Source: Verrucomicrobia bacterium UBA3222
GTDB taxonomy: Bacteria > Verrucomicrobiota > Verrucomicrobiia > Opitutales > UBA9783
DNA length: 24,904 bases
Reading direction: 5' to 3'
NCBI GenBank assembly: GCA_002363035.1
Contig: DEWA01000007.1
Location: forward strand, 1-24,904
Shown here: positions 10,078 through 18,159 of the stretch, piece after piece
Position numbering within the stretch: the stretch's first letter is position 1
Layout: each line of letters starts with the position of its first letter
The notes under the pieces: generated by a model
The model's input: the letters and a program-made list of their open reading frames with translations, nothing else
Databases searched by the model: none
What the model was told of the DNA's origin: nothing
Position numbers and translations under genes: made by a program

Positions 10078-11622
10078 TCATGCGCTTTGAGGAAGGTTCG
10101 CTTTCTCCCACGTGTCGAAGACCTCTTTTAGTTCGTTAACAAGTACCTCCGAAAGCACCTTTTCTTTCCGCAGGCGCGCAAGCAGATCTTTCTTTAAAGT
10201 TAAGAAATGTTCCGAAAGCCGTTGAAGCATTGCCGGCATATCCGCAAGCGGAATTTTATCAAAACGCCCCTGTTGCGCCCCCCACAGAAGCACAACCTGT
10301 AACTCGGCGGGACGCGACGCATGCACGCCCTGCTTTAAAAGTTCCAGAATATGCTGTCCGCGCTCAAGCTGTTGACGGGTTCTGGCATCCAAATCGGAAC
10401 CGAACTGCATAAATGCCTGCAATTCCTGATACTGCGCCATTTCCAGTTTCAGCTGACCGGCAACCGATTTGAGCGCTTTCATTTGCGCCGCCGAACCGAC
10501 GCGCGAAACGGAGATACCGACCGAGATTGCCGGCCGCAGTCCCTGATTGAACAAATCGGTTTCAAGGAACAGCTGACCGTCGGTGATGGAAATGACGTTT
10601 GTCGGAATGTATGCCGAAACATCGCCGGCTTGCGTTTCGATGATCGGCAACGCCGTCAACGAGCCGCCGCCGTAGTCTTTATTGAGGCGCGCGGAACGTT
10701 CCAGCAAACGCGAATGGAGATAAAAAACATCGCCGGGATAGGCTTCGCGCCCCGAAGGACGCTTTAACACCAGCGAAATTTGCCGGTACGCCACTGCATG
10801 CTTGGACAAGTCGTCGTACACGATGAGCGCATCCATGCCGTTTTGCATAAAATACTCGCCCATGGCGGTTCCGGCGTAGGGTGCAATGTACTGATTGGCG
10901 GCATTGTCGGAAGCGGGTGCCGAAACGACGATCGTGTATTCCAACGCACCGTGATCCTCAAGAACTTTCAAGGTGCGCGCGAGGGTGGCATTTTTTTGCC
11001 CGATGCAGACGTAAATCGAATAAACGGGTCGGAAATTCGGATCATTTTCCGCCAACCCTTGTCGATTGAGCTCGGCTTGGTGTAAAATCGCATCCAGCGC
11101 GAGGGTTGTTTTGCCCGTGGAACGATCGCCGATGATCAGCTCGCGCTGACCGCGTCCGATCGGGAACATGGCATCTACCGACAAAATGCCCGTTTGGAGC
11201 GGCTGATCGACCGATTGTCGTGTAATAATCCCGGGGGCAATCTTTTCCACCGGGTAACGGTCGTCCGCCACAATAGCGCCTTTGCCGTCGATCGGTTGTC
11301 CGAGCGCATCGACCACACGTCCCAACAAGCCTTTCCCGACGGGAACCGAAAGCAACTTTCCGGTCGTTTTACACTCGTCGCCGACTTTCAGTTGCGACGT
11401 GTCACCCAACAGCACGACGCCGACTTCGTCCTCTTCCAGGTTGAGCGCAATTCCGAAGACCCCGTGCGGGAAGGAGACCGTTTCGTTATACATAACGTCC
11501 GAGAGTCCCTCGACCTTCGCAACGGAATCGGCGAGCGAAATAATCTTCCCGACGTTCGCCGTTAAAGGCTTTTTCTCGAACGTGCGAATGGCATCTTTAA
11601 TATCCGATAAAACGGTACTCAT
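10078..11622 (-). CDS. atpA: ATP synthase F1 alpha subunit
   Basis: Non-catalytic nucleotide-binding subunit of the F1 hexamer, 514 aa, normal length. The P-loop GDRSTGKT is at residues 165-172 and the amino-terminal beta-barrel carries [37 protein letters not shown] and [15 protein letters not shown], with the arginine-finger region, are clearly present. The ATG overlaps the atpH stop by four bases (ATGA), so the two are translationally coupled. Confidence 0.99.
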   Translation of the reverse strand: MSTVLSDIKDAIRTFEKKPLTANVGKIISLADSVAKVEGLSDVMYNETVSFPHGVFGIALNLEEDEVGVVLLGDTSQLKVGDECKTTGKLLSVPVGKGLLGRVVDALGQPIDGKGAIVADDRYPVEKIAPGIITRQSVDQPLQTGILSVDAMFPIGRGQRELIIGDRSTGKTTLALDAILHQAELNRQGLAENDPNFRPVYSIYVCIGQKNATLARTLKVLEDHGALEYTIVVSAPASDNAANQYIAPYAGTAMGEYFMQNGMDALIVYDDLSKHAVAYRQISLVLKRPSGREAYPGDVFYLHSRLLERSARLNKDYGGGSLTALPIIETQAGDVSAYIPTNVISITDGQLFLETDLFNQGLRPAISVGISVSRVGSAAQMKALKSVAGQLKLEMAQYQELQAFMQFGSDLDARTRQQLERGQHILELLKQGVHASRPAELQVVLLWGAQQGRFDKIPLADMPAMLQRLSEHFLTLKKDLLARLRKEKVLSEVLVNELKEVFDTWEKANLPQSA

Positions 11623-12005
11623 GGCGTGAATGTTTCTTTAAGCGCGTTCAGCTGCCCTTTCAGCGAACAGTCCCAAACGGTATCGCCGACGCGAATTTTA
11701 AACCCTCCCAATAACTCGGGACATTCCTTTTTTTCCGAGCGGCGTTCCGAAAGACGCTTGGTTTCCAAAAAATCCTGCAACCATTGATCCCGAAAGATAC
11801 CCGCATACATTACGGTCGCATAGCGTTCGGAAAAAACTTCCTTCAGGGAGCGTTCATATTGCGTCAGAAACGCTTTTGCATCGCGCGGATACCGCTGTAT
11901 CAGGAACTCCGCAATCGCACGAATGCGCTCCTTTAAATCCTCCTCGGCACCTTCGAACGTCAACCGCGCCAGATACTTCAGTAAAACCTTATGCTTGCGT
12001 TCCAT
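11619..12005 (-). CDS. atpH: ATP synthase delta (OSCP) subunit, unusually short
   Basis: Peripheral-stalk connector between F1 alpha and the b subunits. The C-terminal signature [20 protein letters not shown] followed by KGQLNALKE is diagnostic. The preferred start [17 protein letters not shown] gives only 128 aa, whereas delta is usually about 175-185. The family's first four or so N-terminal helices, which bind the alpha N-terminus, are missing. The frame does extend upstream to 12068, but that part overlaps atpF and encodes a basic, unrelated stretch. The ATG at 12005 overlaps the atpF end by 17 bases. The rest aligns normally, so this is probably a functional but reduced subunit. Confidence 0.9.
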   Translation of the reverse strand: MERKHKVLLKYLARLTFEGAEEDLKERIRAIAEFLIQRYPRDAKAFLTQYERSLKEVFSERYATVMYAGIFRDQWLQDFLETKRLSERRSEKKECPELLGGFKIRVGDTVWDCSLKGQLNALKETFTP

Positions 12006-12564
12006 GTTCGTCTTTTGATTGAGCCAATAATGCCGCCGCCTGCTCGTTGAGTTTGGCGCGCATCTCATCCGTCAGAATGCCGCTTAAAAGGCGTTCCGTC
12101 GTTTCAACCGTCAGCGTCACGATTTCACCTTTGGCTTCCTTTAACATCGCCGAACGCTCGCCCTCCATTGCGTGACGCGCCTGCTCCGTCAGTTGCAAAA
12201 CCTTCTCTTCTGCCGCCTTCTTTTGTTCCGCCAAATAACGCTCGCCTTCCGCTTTGGTGTTTGCCAATAACGCCTGGGCATCCGCCTGCGCCTTCTTGAG
12301 AACTTCCAGACGTTCCCGTTCCGCCGAAGCCTGCTTGGCTTTCATCTCTTCGGCGAAACGCAGACCTTCCTCGATTTTCTTTTGGCGCGCTTCGACCGTT
12401 TTCAGCGTCGGTTTGACGGCGAAACGGTACAGCAGGTACGTCACCAGGCAAAAATTGACGATCTGCGCAATCAACAGCTCCGTCTGTACGCCGAACGTCT
12501 CCGCCAGACGTGTTACGGCATTGCCGCCGCTGTTGCCGGAAATCTCAAGCAAACATCCGATCAT
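11989..12564 (-). CDS. atpF: ATP synthase F0 b subunit
   Basis: Peripheral-stalk b subunit, 191 aa. A single membrane helix at about residues 29-48 (ELLIAQIVNFCLVTYLLYRF) is followed by a long Ala/Glu/Lys-rich amphipathic coiled coil to the C-terminus. It is slightly longer than the commonest 156-180 aa. There is no fused delta-like N-domain, so it does not compensate in sequence for the short AtpH. It starts 20 bases after atpE, without an obvious Shine-Dalgarno. Confidence 0.95.
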   Translation of the reverse strand: MIGCLLEISGNSGGNAVTRLAETFGVQTELLIAQIVNFCLVTYLLYRFAVKPTLKTVEARQKKIEEGLRFAEEMKAKQASAERERLEVLKKAQADAQALLANTKAEGERYLAEQKKAAEEKVLQLTEQARHAMEGERSAMLKEAKGEIVTLTVETTERLLSGILTDEMRAKLNEQAAALLAQSKDEHGTQA

Positions 12565-12584
12565 AACGGTATCGGACGATGCGT

Positions 12585-12809
12585 TTAGCCCTGGTAAAGG
12601 AAGAGCGAATAAAAGGCGATCGCTTCCGCCAACGCCATGCCGAGAATGGATTGCACCAGCACCTTACCCGACGCGCCGGGATTGCGACCCACCATTTCCA
12701 CCGCCTTCATGCCGATGATCGCCACACCGACCGCCGCGCTCAGACAACCGAGGGCGGCGGTTAAACCGCGTCCGATGTCTCCCGTCATACCCGTGATTTC
12801 CATGATCAT
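12585..12809 (-). CDS. atpE: ATP synthase F0 c subunit (H+-type)
   Basis: Rotor-ring proteolipid, 74 aa, two membrane helices joined by the polar loop GRNPGASG (residues 41-48). The ion-binding carboxylate is Glu62 in MALAEAIAFYS. The Na+-type signature (Gln in helix 1, and Glu followed by Ser/Thr in helix 2) is absent: Val29 occupies the Gln position and Ala63 follows the Glu. This favours proton coupling by family rules. It sits between atpB and atpF in the canonical order. The start is either ATG of MIMEI; an AAGG lies about nine bases upstream. Confidence 0.97.
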   Translation of the reverse strand: MIMEITGMTGDIGRGLTAALGCLSAAVGVAIIGMKAVEMVGRNPGASGKVLVQSILGMALAEAIAFYSLFLYQG

Positions 12810-12813
12810 AATT

Positions 12814-13680
12814 TTAAACCTTCAAAGTGCCTTCCGTCGCTTCCTCTTCGCCGTGATTGCAGATACTGCCGATGTAGACGGCGACCAACAGCGTGAACAC
12901 CAATGCCTGCACGACGCCGATGAGGATTTCGAGAAAGTAAAACGGTACCGGCAACAGATATTTCGTCCACGGTGCCAATGCCATGATGTTATTGATGAGA
13001 TTTTCGCCACCGAAGACATTGCCGTACAGACGGAAGGACAGCGAGACCAAACGGAACAAAATCGAAATACACTCGATAAATCCGACGCTCAGAAAAACGA
13101 AAAACAGCAACGCGTAAATGCCGAACGAGAGTTCACTGCGATCGGCTTTGTTTCCGAAAATATGCTTTACCGCGCCGACGAAGCCCTCGTTTTTAAGCAC
13201 CAGCCACGCCCAAACCGCCATGGAAACAATCGCCAACGCCAGCGTGGCGTTCAAATCGGCATTGGACGGACGGAAGAAGTAGGTAAAATGCCCTTCTTTA
13301 AACGTGCCGATCGTGCCGACACCCGGCAACAGACCGCTCCAGTTCTGCATTAAAATATACACGAAAAAGCCGATTAAAATCGGAAATGCCTGCTTCGCGA
13401 CGCGCTTACCGACGATGGGCGTCAGTAGGTTATAAATGCCCTCGATGACGGTTTCCGCCACCGTCTGTCCTTTGGTCGGAATCAACCGCGGCTTTCGAAT
13501 CAACGCCCGCACAATGAGAATAATCGCCAACGAAATCACCCATGTATAGATCATGCCGTTGGTGATCGGAAAACCCGCGACGGAACCCAAAACATAGGGC
13601 TTGGGACTGACGGCAACGCCGGCGTGCGCGTTTGTGACGCATAAACAGAACACCAATACCGACAGAAAACCTTTCGCCAC
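12814..13680 (-). CDS. atpB: ATP synthase F0 a subunit
   Basis: Stator membrane subunit that forms the proton half-channels. The essential arginine is in SLSFRLYGNVFGGEN (about residue 217). QNWSGLLPGVGTIG and VPFYFLEILIGVVQALVF are family blocks. The frame is open to an ATG at 13788, but the extra 36 residues are basic and unlike any AtpB. The GTG at 13680 instead gives a leader-like N-terminus (FLSVLVFCLCVTNAHA) as in Verrucomicrobia homologues, 288 aa in all. A TATAAT box lies only seven bases before this GTG and no Shine-Dalgarno is present. First gene of the atpBEFHAGDC order. Confidence 0.95.
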   Translation of the reverse strand: MAKGFLSVLVFCLCVTNAHAGVAVSPKPYVLGSVAGFPITNGMIYTWVISLAIILIVRALIRKPRLIPTKGQTVAETVIEGIYNLLTPIVGKRVAKQAFPILIGFFVYILMQNWSGLLPGVGTIGTFKEGHFTYFFRPSNADLNATLALAIVSMAVWAWLVLKNEGFVGAVKHIFGNKADRSELSFGIYALLFFVFLSVGFIECISILFRLVSLSFRLYGNVFGGENLINNIMALAPWTKYLLPVPFYFLEILIGVVQALVFTLLVAVYIGSICNHGEEEATEGTLKV

Positions 13681-13686
13681 ATTGTC

Positions 13687-13714
13687 ATTATACGATGTGC
13701 TTCGATGCCTGCAA
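13687..13714 (-). promoter_or_regulatory. Putative promoter immediately upstream of atpB
   Basis: On the minus strand TTGCAG (13714-13709), a 16-base spacer and a perfect TATAAT (13692-13687). The expected start of transcription falls at or next to the GTG of atpB at 13680, so an mRNA from here would be leaderless. It could instead be a chance match inside a longer transcript coming from the CPBP promoter. Confidence 0.5.
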
Positions 13715-13836
13715 CCTTTTTTCGTTTGAGGTCGGCTCCGAAAGACAAGTTTGACGGGTGCGGTGAAAAAACGAAATCGGTTTTGCATGCTGCCGTACGT
13801 GCGCCGTTGGTTTCATAAGCGAAGGCTGAGCTGATT

Positions 13837-14052
13837 TTATCCAAAATCTCGCTTCAACGAACCTTCGGAGGTGTCTTTCGTCTTTTGATCGATTACTTTG
13901 TACAGAATTGGTTTTGCCGTATAAACCGTTAAGCCGACCGTCGAAACGATTGATGTCGGAACACGAAACGATATGCCCGTCAATTTTTTCCGATGCCACA
14001 CCAAGCCGACGGCTTTGTCGACACCCTCGGCAGGCGGAATGAACAACCTGTC
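13837..14052 (-). CDS. Small hypothetical protein upstream of atpB
   Basis: An open frame of about 70-80 codons between the CPBP protease and atpB on the same strand. The protein contains DKAVGLVWHRKKLTGISF, then a moderately hydrophobic stretch SIVSTVGLTVYTAKPILYKV and a charged tail DQKTKDTSEGSLKRDF. Codon choice (CCG, TCG, ACG, GTC, GGC) is like the neighbouring core genes, which argues for real coding. The start is uncertain: TTG at 14082, ATG at 14067, or a TTG near 14049 that follows an AGGAG motif by a proper distance; I give the short form. The position is where some bacteria carry atpI/atpZ, but I do not recognise it as either. Confidence 0.4.
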   Translation of the reverse strand, partial: DRLFIPPAEGVDKAVGLVWHRKKLTGISFRVPTSIVSTVGLTVYTAKPILYKVIDQKTKDTSEGSLKRDFG

Positions 14053-14115
14053 GGAGCATCTCCTCATAAATAGAAAGTACAATTTTTTCTTTTCGTTTTC
14101 TTCCTGCGGAGCAGG

Positions 14116-15009
14116 TTATGGTGTTTTCGTCAGTGAGAATGCCTGCTTTTTCGTTCGCCAAAACATCCAAACGCACAGACAACAAAGTGCAATCACAACG
14201 AACCAAGAGTCGGTAAGTCTTCCGGTTCCCCAAAAACGCGAAGTCGGAATTTCGGGATAACGGACGCATTTGCGAAGCACAAACAACGTCGTAATCAATC
14301 CCTGATGGAAACCGATTGAACCCCAAAGCGTTTGTGTTTGCATACGCAACCCGCAAAGGAGGAGACTCAACAGAAAAACGCACAGGAAAAATTCCAAGAC
14401 AAAGCGTTGCGGAATATCCGTAATCGAATGCCATGCGCACTGGAAACTTTGGATAAGAACATTCGGATCGGTGCCGGCATCGCAGTGCGAAAAATGCAAA
14501 AGCGCAAAAATAAATGCCAACGGGAAAATGCCCTCGAATGTTTGCCGACCGTTGCGCACAAAATCCCATAAAAAGCCGCGGAAAATTATTTCCTCCGCCG
14601 TCGCGAGCAACAATCCCGCGATAAATGCCTGCAACAAAACGCCCGCATTCGACGTCGCGTTAATTTTAATGTCCGAAACGAAGCTTTTTATGACAAAAAA
14701 CAACGTCATCCAGACGAAAATTCCGAAAAGAAACGTCCCGATGTAACTCCAAACCCCGCGGCGCAAATTCCAACGGTACTTCTTCGGAGATCTGCGTACG
14801 GCGACGATAACGACGATGCACCCGACAATTACCCGCAGGCGGTCAACGTAACATTCGAGCGGTTTGTTTGCCAAATAACGGAGCCAATCGACCGAGAAAA
14901 AATTATCGCAAGCACCAACCAAAAGATAAACAACGGGCACCAATCCCGCCGCAATCGCCAAAATCCCGACATAAGCCGCTAACGCGATTACCCAACGCCA
15001 AAGGGTCAT
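14116..15009 (-). CDS. CPBP-family intramembrane metalloprotease (Abi/CAAX-type)
   Basis: Polytopic membrane protein, 297 aa from the ATG at 15009; the frame also opens at a TTG at 15018. The three CPBP glutamate/histidine motifs are present: AEEIIFRGF (Glu139, Glu140, Arg144), FALLHF with His172, and GFHQG with His235. Hydrophobic helices flank these on both sides. Family members cleave or bind prenylated or other membrane peptides and range from CAAX proteases to bacteriocin-immunity proteins, so the substrate is unknown. It is the first gene after the extended -10 promoter at about 15071 and may be co-transcribed with the small ORF and the atp operon. Confidence 0.88.
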   Translation of the reverse strand: MTLWRWVIALAAYVGILAIAAGLVPVVYLLVGACDNFFSVDWLRYLANKPLECYVDRLRVIVGCIVVIVAVRRSPKKYRWNLRRGVWSYIGTFLFGIFVWMTLFFVIKSFVSDIKINATSNAGVLLQAFIAGLLLATAEEIIFRGFLWDFVRNGRQTFEGIFPLAFIFALLHFSHCDAGTDPNVLIQSFQCAWHSITDIPQRFVLEFFLCVFLLSLLLCGLRMQTQTLWGSIGFHQGLITTLFVLRKCVRYPEIPTSRFWGTGRLTDSWFVVIALCCLCVWMFWRTKKQAFSLTKTP

Positions 15010-15070
15010 AAAAACCAAAACTTACGACGAAGCGCACACTGCAAATACACCATTACAATAACCGCAATCC

Positions 15071-15097
15071 ATTATACCAAATACCGATTCGCCGTAA
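15071..15097 (-). promoter_or_regulatory. Extended -10 promoter for the CPBP-(atp) transcript
   Basis: Minus strand: TTTACG, 16-base spacer, then TGGTATAAT, that is a perfect -10 preceded by an extended TGn motif (TATAAT at 15076-15071). Predicted start of transcription is near 15064, about 55 bases before the CPBP ATG, and just downstream of the tRNA gene. Confidence 0.6.
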
Positions 15098-15099
15098 AG

Positions 15100-15176
15100 T
15101 GGTGGGAAGTACCGGACTCGAACCGATGACCCCCAGCATGTCAAGCTGATGCTCTAACCAACTGAGCTAACTCCCC
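15100..15176 (-). tRNA. tRNA-Val (anticodon GAC)
   Basis: On the minus strand a full cloverleaf reads from GGGGAGT (acceptor) through the D arm GCTC/GAGC, the anticodon arm TCAGC-TTGACAT-GCTGG with anticodon GAC, and the T arm ATCGG-TTCGAGT-CCGGT, to ACTTCCC. One acceptor G-U pair and one anticodon-stem U-G pair are seen. The discriminator base is A, fitting Val, and CCA is encoded at 15102-15100. Confidence 0.95.
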
Positions 15177-15420
15177 ACGGACGTTTTCAGGGTGAGAGGG
15201 GAGAGGGAGGGTTGGCAAGAGAAAAGATATTCAGTGGGCAGTTCTTAACCATTGTGAACACAACCAACCTACTTGGCTGGCGAAGAAGATTTGCTCATTG
15301 AAAAAACTGATAAATGGATCTTAATCCCTAATTGAACAAACCGATTCACACCTGTTGCCACTCAGTTAGCCTTAGAGTTTCATAGAAATATCCGAAAGGC
15401 ACCACATCGCACTTCCAAAA

Positions 15421-15449
15421 TTGACAACCCCTCTTCTTCCCCCTACCCT
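15421..15449 (+). promoter_or_regulatory. Putative promoter of the lipoprotein/Tol-like cluster
   Basis: A perfect -35 TTGACA (15421-15426), a 17-base C/T-rich spacer and a weak -10 TACCCT (15444-15449). Transcription would start at about 15456, only a couple of bases before the GTG at 15458, again suggesting a leaderless message. Confidence 0.4.
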
Positions 15450-15457
15450 TACTTTCA

Positions 15458-16489
15458 GTGAAATCCTTCTCACTTCTCCTCCTCTTGTCTCTCCTCTTTC
15501 TCGGCGGTTGCAAAACCGTCAAAAATGACGTTCCGCCCGAGCAGATTGCGATGAAATGCGAAGCGCGCGAACGGCAGGCGGCGGAGCTGCTGGAGGAAGC
15601 GCGGACAGCGGAAGCGGACGGTGCGTGGCGCAAGGCGTGTAAGTATTATCAAACGATTACCAAACATTTTTTGGAGACCGATGCGGCACCGACGGCATTC
15701 TATGAATGGGGTCGCGGATTGGCGGAGCGCGGGCAGTACGAATCGGCATTCGAAAAGTTTTCGTTTGTGACGAAAAACTACGTCGATTACGCCGATTACG
15801 AAGCCGTCGTGCGGGCGGAATTTGAAGTGGCGTGTCGTTTGACGGAGCAGTATCAACGGGCAAAAGAGAAATCCAAGGTGCTTTCGTTTTTTAAAGATCC
15901 GAAGGCGGCAATCGACTGTTTTCGGTCGGTCGTGAAGTATTCGCCGCGTTCCGCCGATGCACCGAAAGCACTTTTGTACATCGCGGAGTTACAGTCTGCC
16001 GACAAGGAGCCGGCGAAGGCAATTGAAACGCTGGATCGGCTGATTGAAGATTACGCCGATTGGGAGCGAATCCATGAAGCATATTTATTTCAGGCGGATG
16101 TGTATTTGTCGATGGTGCGGCGCCCCGAAAACGATCCGCAACCGGCGAAACGCGCGATTGACGCCTACGAAAATTTTATTCTGCTGTTCGGTCGGCGCGC
16201 CGATTTAACGGAGGAAATCGAAGATGCGCGGGACGGATTGGCGGAAGCGCGGGAAGTGTATGCCGAAGGTCGCTTAAGGTTTGGAGACTTTTACTATTTT
16301 CGTCGGCATTATCCGGACGGCGCGGTTCCGTTTTACCGCGAAGTGCGGTTGGCGGCGCCGGAATCGGAAGCCGCGAAGATTGCCGAAGCGCGCCTGGAAG
16401 CCATTCAAAATGAGGCGCCGATCCCGACCAACTGGGCTGACAAGCTGTGGGGACCGGTGGTGTATCGACCGTCGGAAGCGCGGGAATGA
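15458..16489 (+). CDS. BamD-like TPR lipoprotein
   Basis: A predicted outer-membrane lipoprotein of 343 aa. The N-terminus MKSFSLLLLLSLLFLGGC is a lipoprotein signal with lipobox LGGC and acylated Cys18. The mature protein is built of tandem helical hairpins of TPR type (for example AWRKACKYYQTITKHFLETD and AIDCFRSVVKYSPRSADAPK), arranged as in BamD/YfiO or CpoB/YbgF. A long charged C-terminal helix region and a YxxDGAVPFYREV repeat follow. The GTG start is forced by the signal peptide; there is no Shine-Dalgarno. Next come TolQ- and TolR-like genes, three bases away, so a role in a Tol-like envelope machine or outer-membrane assembly is likely. BamD identity is not certain; canonical BamD is nearer 245 aa. 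Confidence 0.85.
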   Translation: MKSFSLLLLLSLLFLGGCKTVKNDVPPEQIAMKCEARERQAAELLEEARTAEADGAWRKACKYYQTITKHFLETDAAPTAFYEWGRGLAERGQYESAFEKFSFVTKNYVDYADYEAVVRAEFEVACRLTEQYQRAKEKSKVLSFFKDPKAAIDCFRSVVKYSPRSADAPKALLYIAELQSADKEPAKAIETLDRLIEDYADWERIHEAYLFQADVYLSMVRRPENDPQPAKRAIDAYENFILLFGRRADLTEEIEDARDGLAEAREVYAEGRLRFGDFYYFRRHYPDGAVPFYREVRLAAPESEAAKIAEARLEAIQNEAPIPTNWADKLWGPVVYRPSEARE

Positions 16490-16492
16490 TGC

Positions 16493-17140
16493 ATGCGGGA
16501 ACTCGCACAAACCATCGATGTTTTCCTTTATCCGCTCGGACTGCTGGCGGTTTTCGGGCTTTTATTTTTTACCGAACGTCTGATTTTTCTTCATAAAGGA
16601 CGCATTCAACCGAAACGCTTTGTGAGCGGCGTTGAAAATTTACTCAAAGCGTCACGGTATGAAGAAGCGCTGTCGGTGTGCGAACAGACGCCGTGTGCGG
16701 TGGCGCGATTGACGCGGGCGGCGCTGTTGCATCGCTCCGAACCGCCGTTGGTTTTGAAGGATATGCTGCGGCAACACGCCCTGTTGGAACTGCCGATGTT
16801 GCGCAAACGCATTGAATCGTTGCACATGATGGGACAAATTGCGCCGTTGGTCGGACTCATCGGAACCGTTTTTTTTCTTCTGAAAGGTTTTTGGCGGTTG
16901 GGCGAATTGCAGGCGTACACATACCTGACAAGCGTTGCGCCGCTGTTTGCCTCCGCGTTGGCAGTGACGTTGGTCGGGCTCTCGGAACGGTTACTGTTCA
17001 CCGTCGCGTATCATTTTCTAAACGGTCGCGTACGATTGCTGATTTTCGATTTGGAATGGACTGCCGGTGAATGGTTGCTGTTTTTTCAAAAAACAACCTG
17101 TGTAAAAAAAGAAGAAACAGCAGAAACTTCCGAAGGTTAA
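16493..17140 (+). CDS. TolQ/ExbB/MotA-family proton channel subunit
   Basis: An inner-membrane protein of 215 aa with three hydrophobic segments, at about 11-32, 112-134 and 145-175, and a cytoplasmic domain between the first two. The family core is GQIAPLVGLIGTVFF (Thr125 in helix 2) and VAPLFASALAVTLVGL (Thr159 in helix 3), the pore threonines of TolQ/ExbB. With TolR/ExbD it would use proton-motive force to energise envelope proteins. It begins three bases after the lipoprotein stop and seven bases before the next gene's ATG, so the set is one operon. Confidence 0.92.
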   Translation: MRELAQTIDVFLYPLGLLAVFGLLFFTERLIFLHKGRIQPKRFVSGVENLLKASRYEEALSVCEQTPCAVARLTRAALLHRSEPPLVLKDMLRQHALLELPMLRKRIESLHMMGQIAPLVGLIGTVFFLLKGFWRLGELQAYTYLTSVAPLFASALAVTLVGLSERLLFTVAYHFLNGRVRLLIFDLEWTAGEWLLFFQKTTCVKKEETAETSEG

Positions 17141-17146
17141 AAATAT

Positions 17147-17383
17147 ATGAAGAGCAAAATTTTGTGGGTATTGTTCGTACTTTTGGGCTCCTTCGGGGTA
17201 ATGTATTACTGTCAATATCCGAAGCCCGAATCGATAGGCGATTTGGAGAATTTTAAAAAGCAAATCATTCATGCAAATGTCGATTATTCCGTCTACGGTC
17301 GTGAATACGAAAACCGCGCGGAGTACCGAGCGGCATACGGAGTTTGCAACGAAAAAATGACGAGAAATGTCGTTATTTATTAA
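17147..17383 (+). CDS. Small membrane-anchored hypothetical protein, 78 aa
   Basis: Unrecognised. A hydrophobic N-terminal segment KILWVLFVLLGSFGVMYY (about residues 4-21) anchors a short polar domain rich in Tyr, Glu and Asn. It lies between TolQ- and TolR-like genes with GAAGG before the ATG, so it is translated with them. It could be an accessory subunit of the complex or a small exported protein. No homologue recalled. Confidence 0.65.
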   Translation: MKSKILWVLFVLLGSFGVMYYCQYPKPESIGDLENFKKQIIHANVDYSVYGREYENRAEYRAAYGVCNEKMTRNVVIY

Positions 17384-17415
17384 GATATTGTTTTTTAAAA
17401 AAGGAGAAATTTTTG

Positions 17416-17853
17416 ATGAAAGCCGTTAACAGCCTGGAACCCTTGGGTTTAAATGCACAATTGGAACTCTCCGAAGCAAATACCTTGTCGTTGCAATGGG
17501 TGCCGTACATGAACTTGCTTGTATTGGCTTTCGGATTGCTTCTGTTAAACTCGCGATGGCTTTGTCCGCCCGGAATACAATTGCAATTGCCGAAAACTTC
17601 GATTGCTTTGGCATACGGAACCGCGCTCCCGGTTGATGATATTTTGATTGTCGATGCCGATAAACGCCTTTTTTTTCATCACAGACCGTACGATTTTTCA
17701 CAACTGGAACAAGTGTTTTCGAAGAAAAAAAATGATGCTCTTCTATTGCGGGCGGATGAACGTCTACCGCTGGCGTACGTATTACAAATTATGACTGTTA
17801 CCAGAAAATGCGGGTATCGGGCGATACGAGTGGGGACAAATGTTGCGGAATAA
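17416..17853 (+). CDS. TolR/ExbD-like protein with membrane Asp replaced by Asn
   Basis: 145 aa. A strong Shine-Dalgarno AAGGAG at 17400 sits ten bases before the ATG at 17416, which I choose over the upstream open frame from 17344. A single N-terminal membrane helix (about 29-45) is followed by PPGIQLQLPKTS and a periplasmic domain ending in LLLRADERLPLAYVLQIM, as in ExbD/TolR. In this family the helix begins PxxD and the Asp is the proton carrier; here it reads VPYMNLLVLAF, with Asn33 in that place. Gene order after a TolQ-like gene supports the assignment. Conventional proton-driven function is therefore questionable. Confidence 0.8.
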   Translation: MKAVNSLEPLGLNAQLELSEANTLSLQWVPYMNLLVLAFGLLLLNSRWLCPPGIQLQLPKTSIALAYGTALPVDDILIVDADKRLFFHHRPYDFSQLEQVFSKKKNDALLLRADERLPLAYVLQIMTVTRKCGYRAIRVGTNVAE

Positions 17854-17857
17854 AAGT

Positions 17858-17881
17858 TACACTATCGTGTAGGTTGTTTGG
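17858..17881 (+). terminator. Weak hairpin after the TolR-like gene
   Basis: TACAC-TATC-GTGTA (17858-17871) followed by GGTTGTTTGG. A five-pair stem and a broken T-run make this a weak candidate terminator. Confidence 0.3.
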
Positions 17882-18159
17882 TACACGTTCATTTGTGACG
17901 ATTTATTTGGCTTTCGCAAAACTAATATCATTGACTATACTCAGGCATGTTCTTAAAATTCCGAATAAAGTAGCTGGATTATCGAGAAAAGGTGAGGCAA
18001 TGAAGTTGCCATCCGAGACGAGAAAAATTTGAGGTAAAATTTCGAAATTCACTTCACAAATGCAAATGTTTTTAAAAGCCAAATCGCCTAAGCCAGAATA
18101 GATTCCCTTTTTCACTAAAATTGACACAAAAAACAGAAGAAATTTATCCAAAAAGCAAA

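Noticed and set aside
11619..12068. Longer atpH start at 12068
   Set aside because: The extra 21 residues overlap atpF, are unlike any delta subunit and do not restore the N-terminal domain.
13681..13788. Longer atpB start at ATG 13788
   Set aside because: Adds 36 basic residues in front of a leader-like segment and covers the TATAAT promoter.
13688..14569. Minus-strand open frame of 293 codons overlapping CPBP, the small ORF and the atpB promoter
   Set aside because: Runs out of frame through the CPBP motifs and has shadow-like composition.
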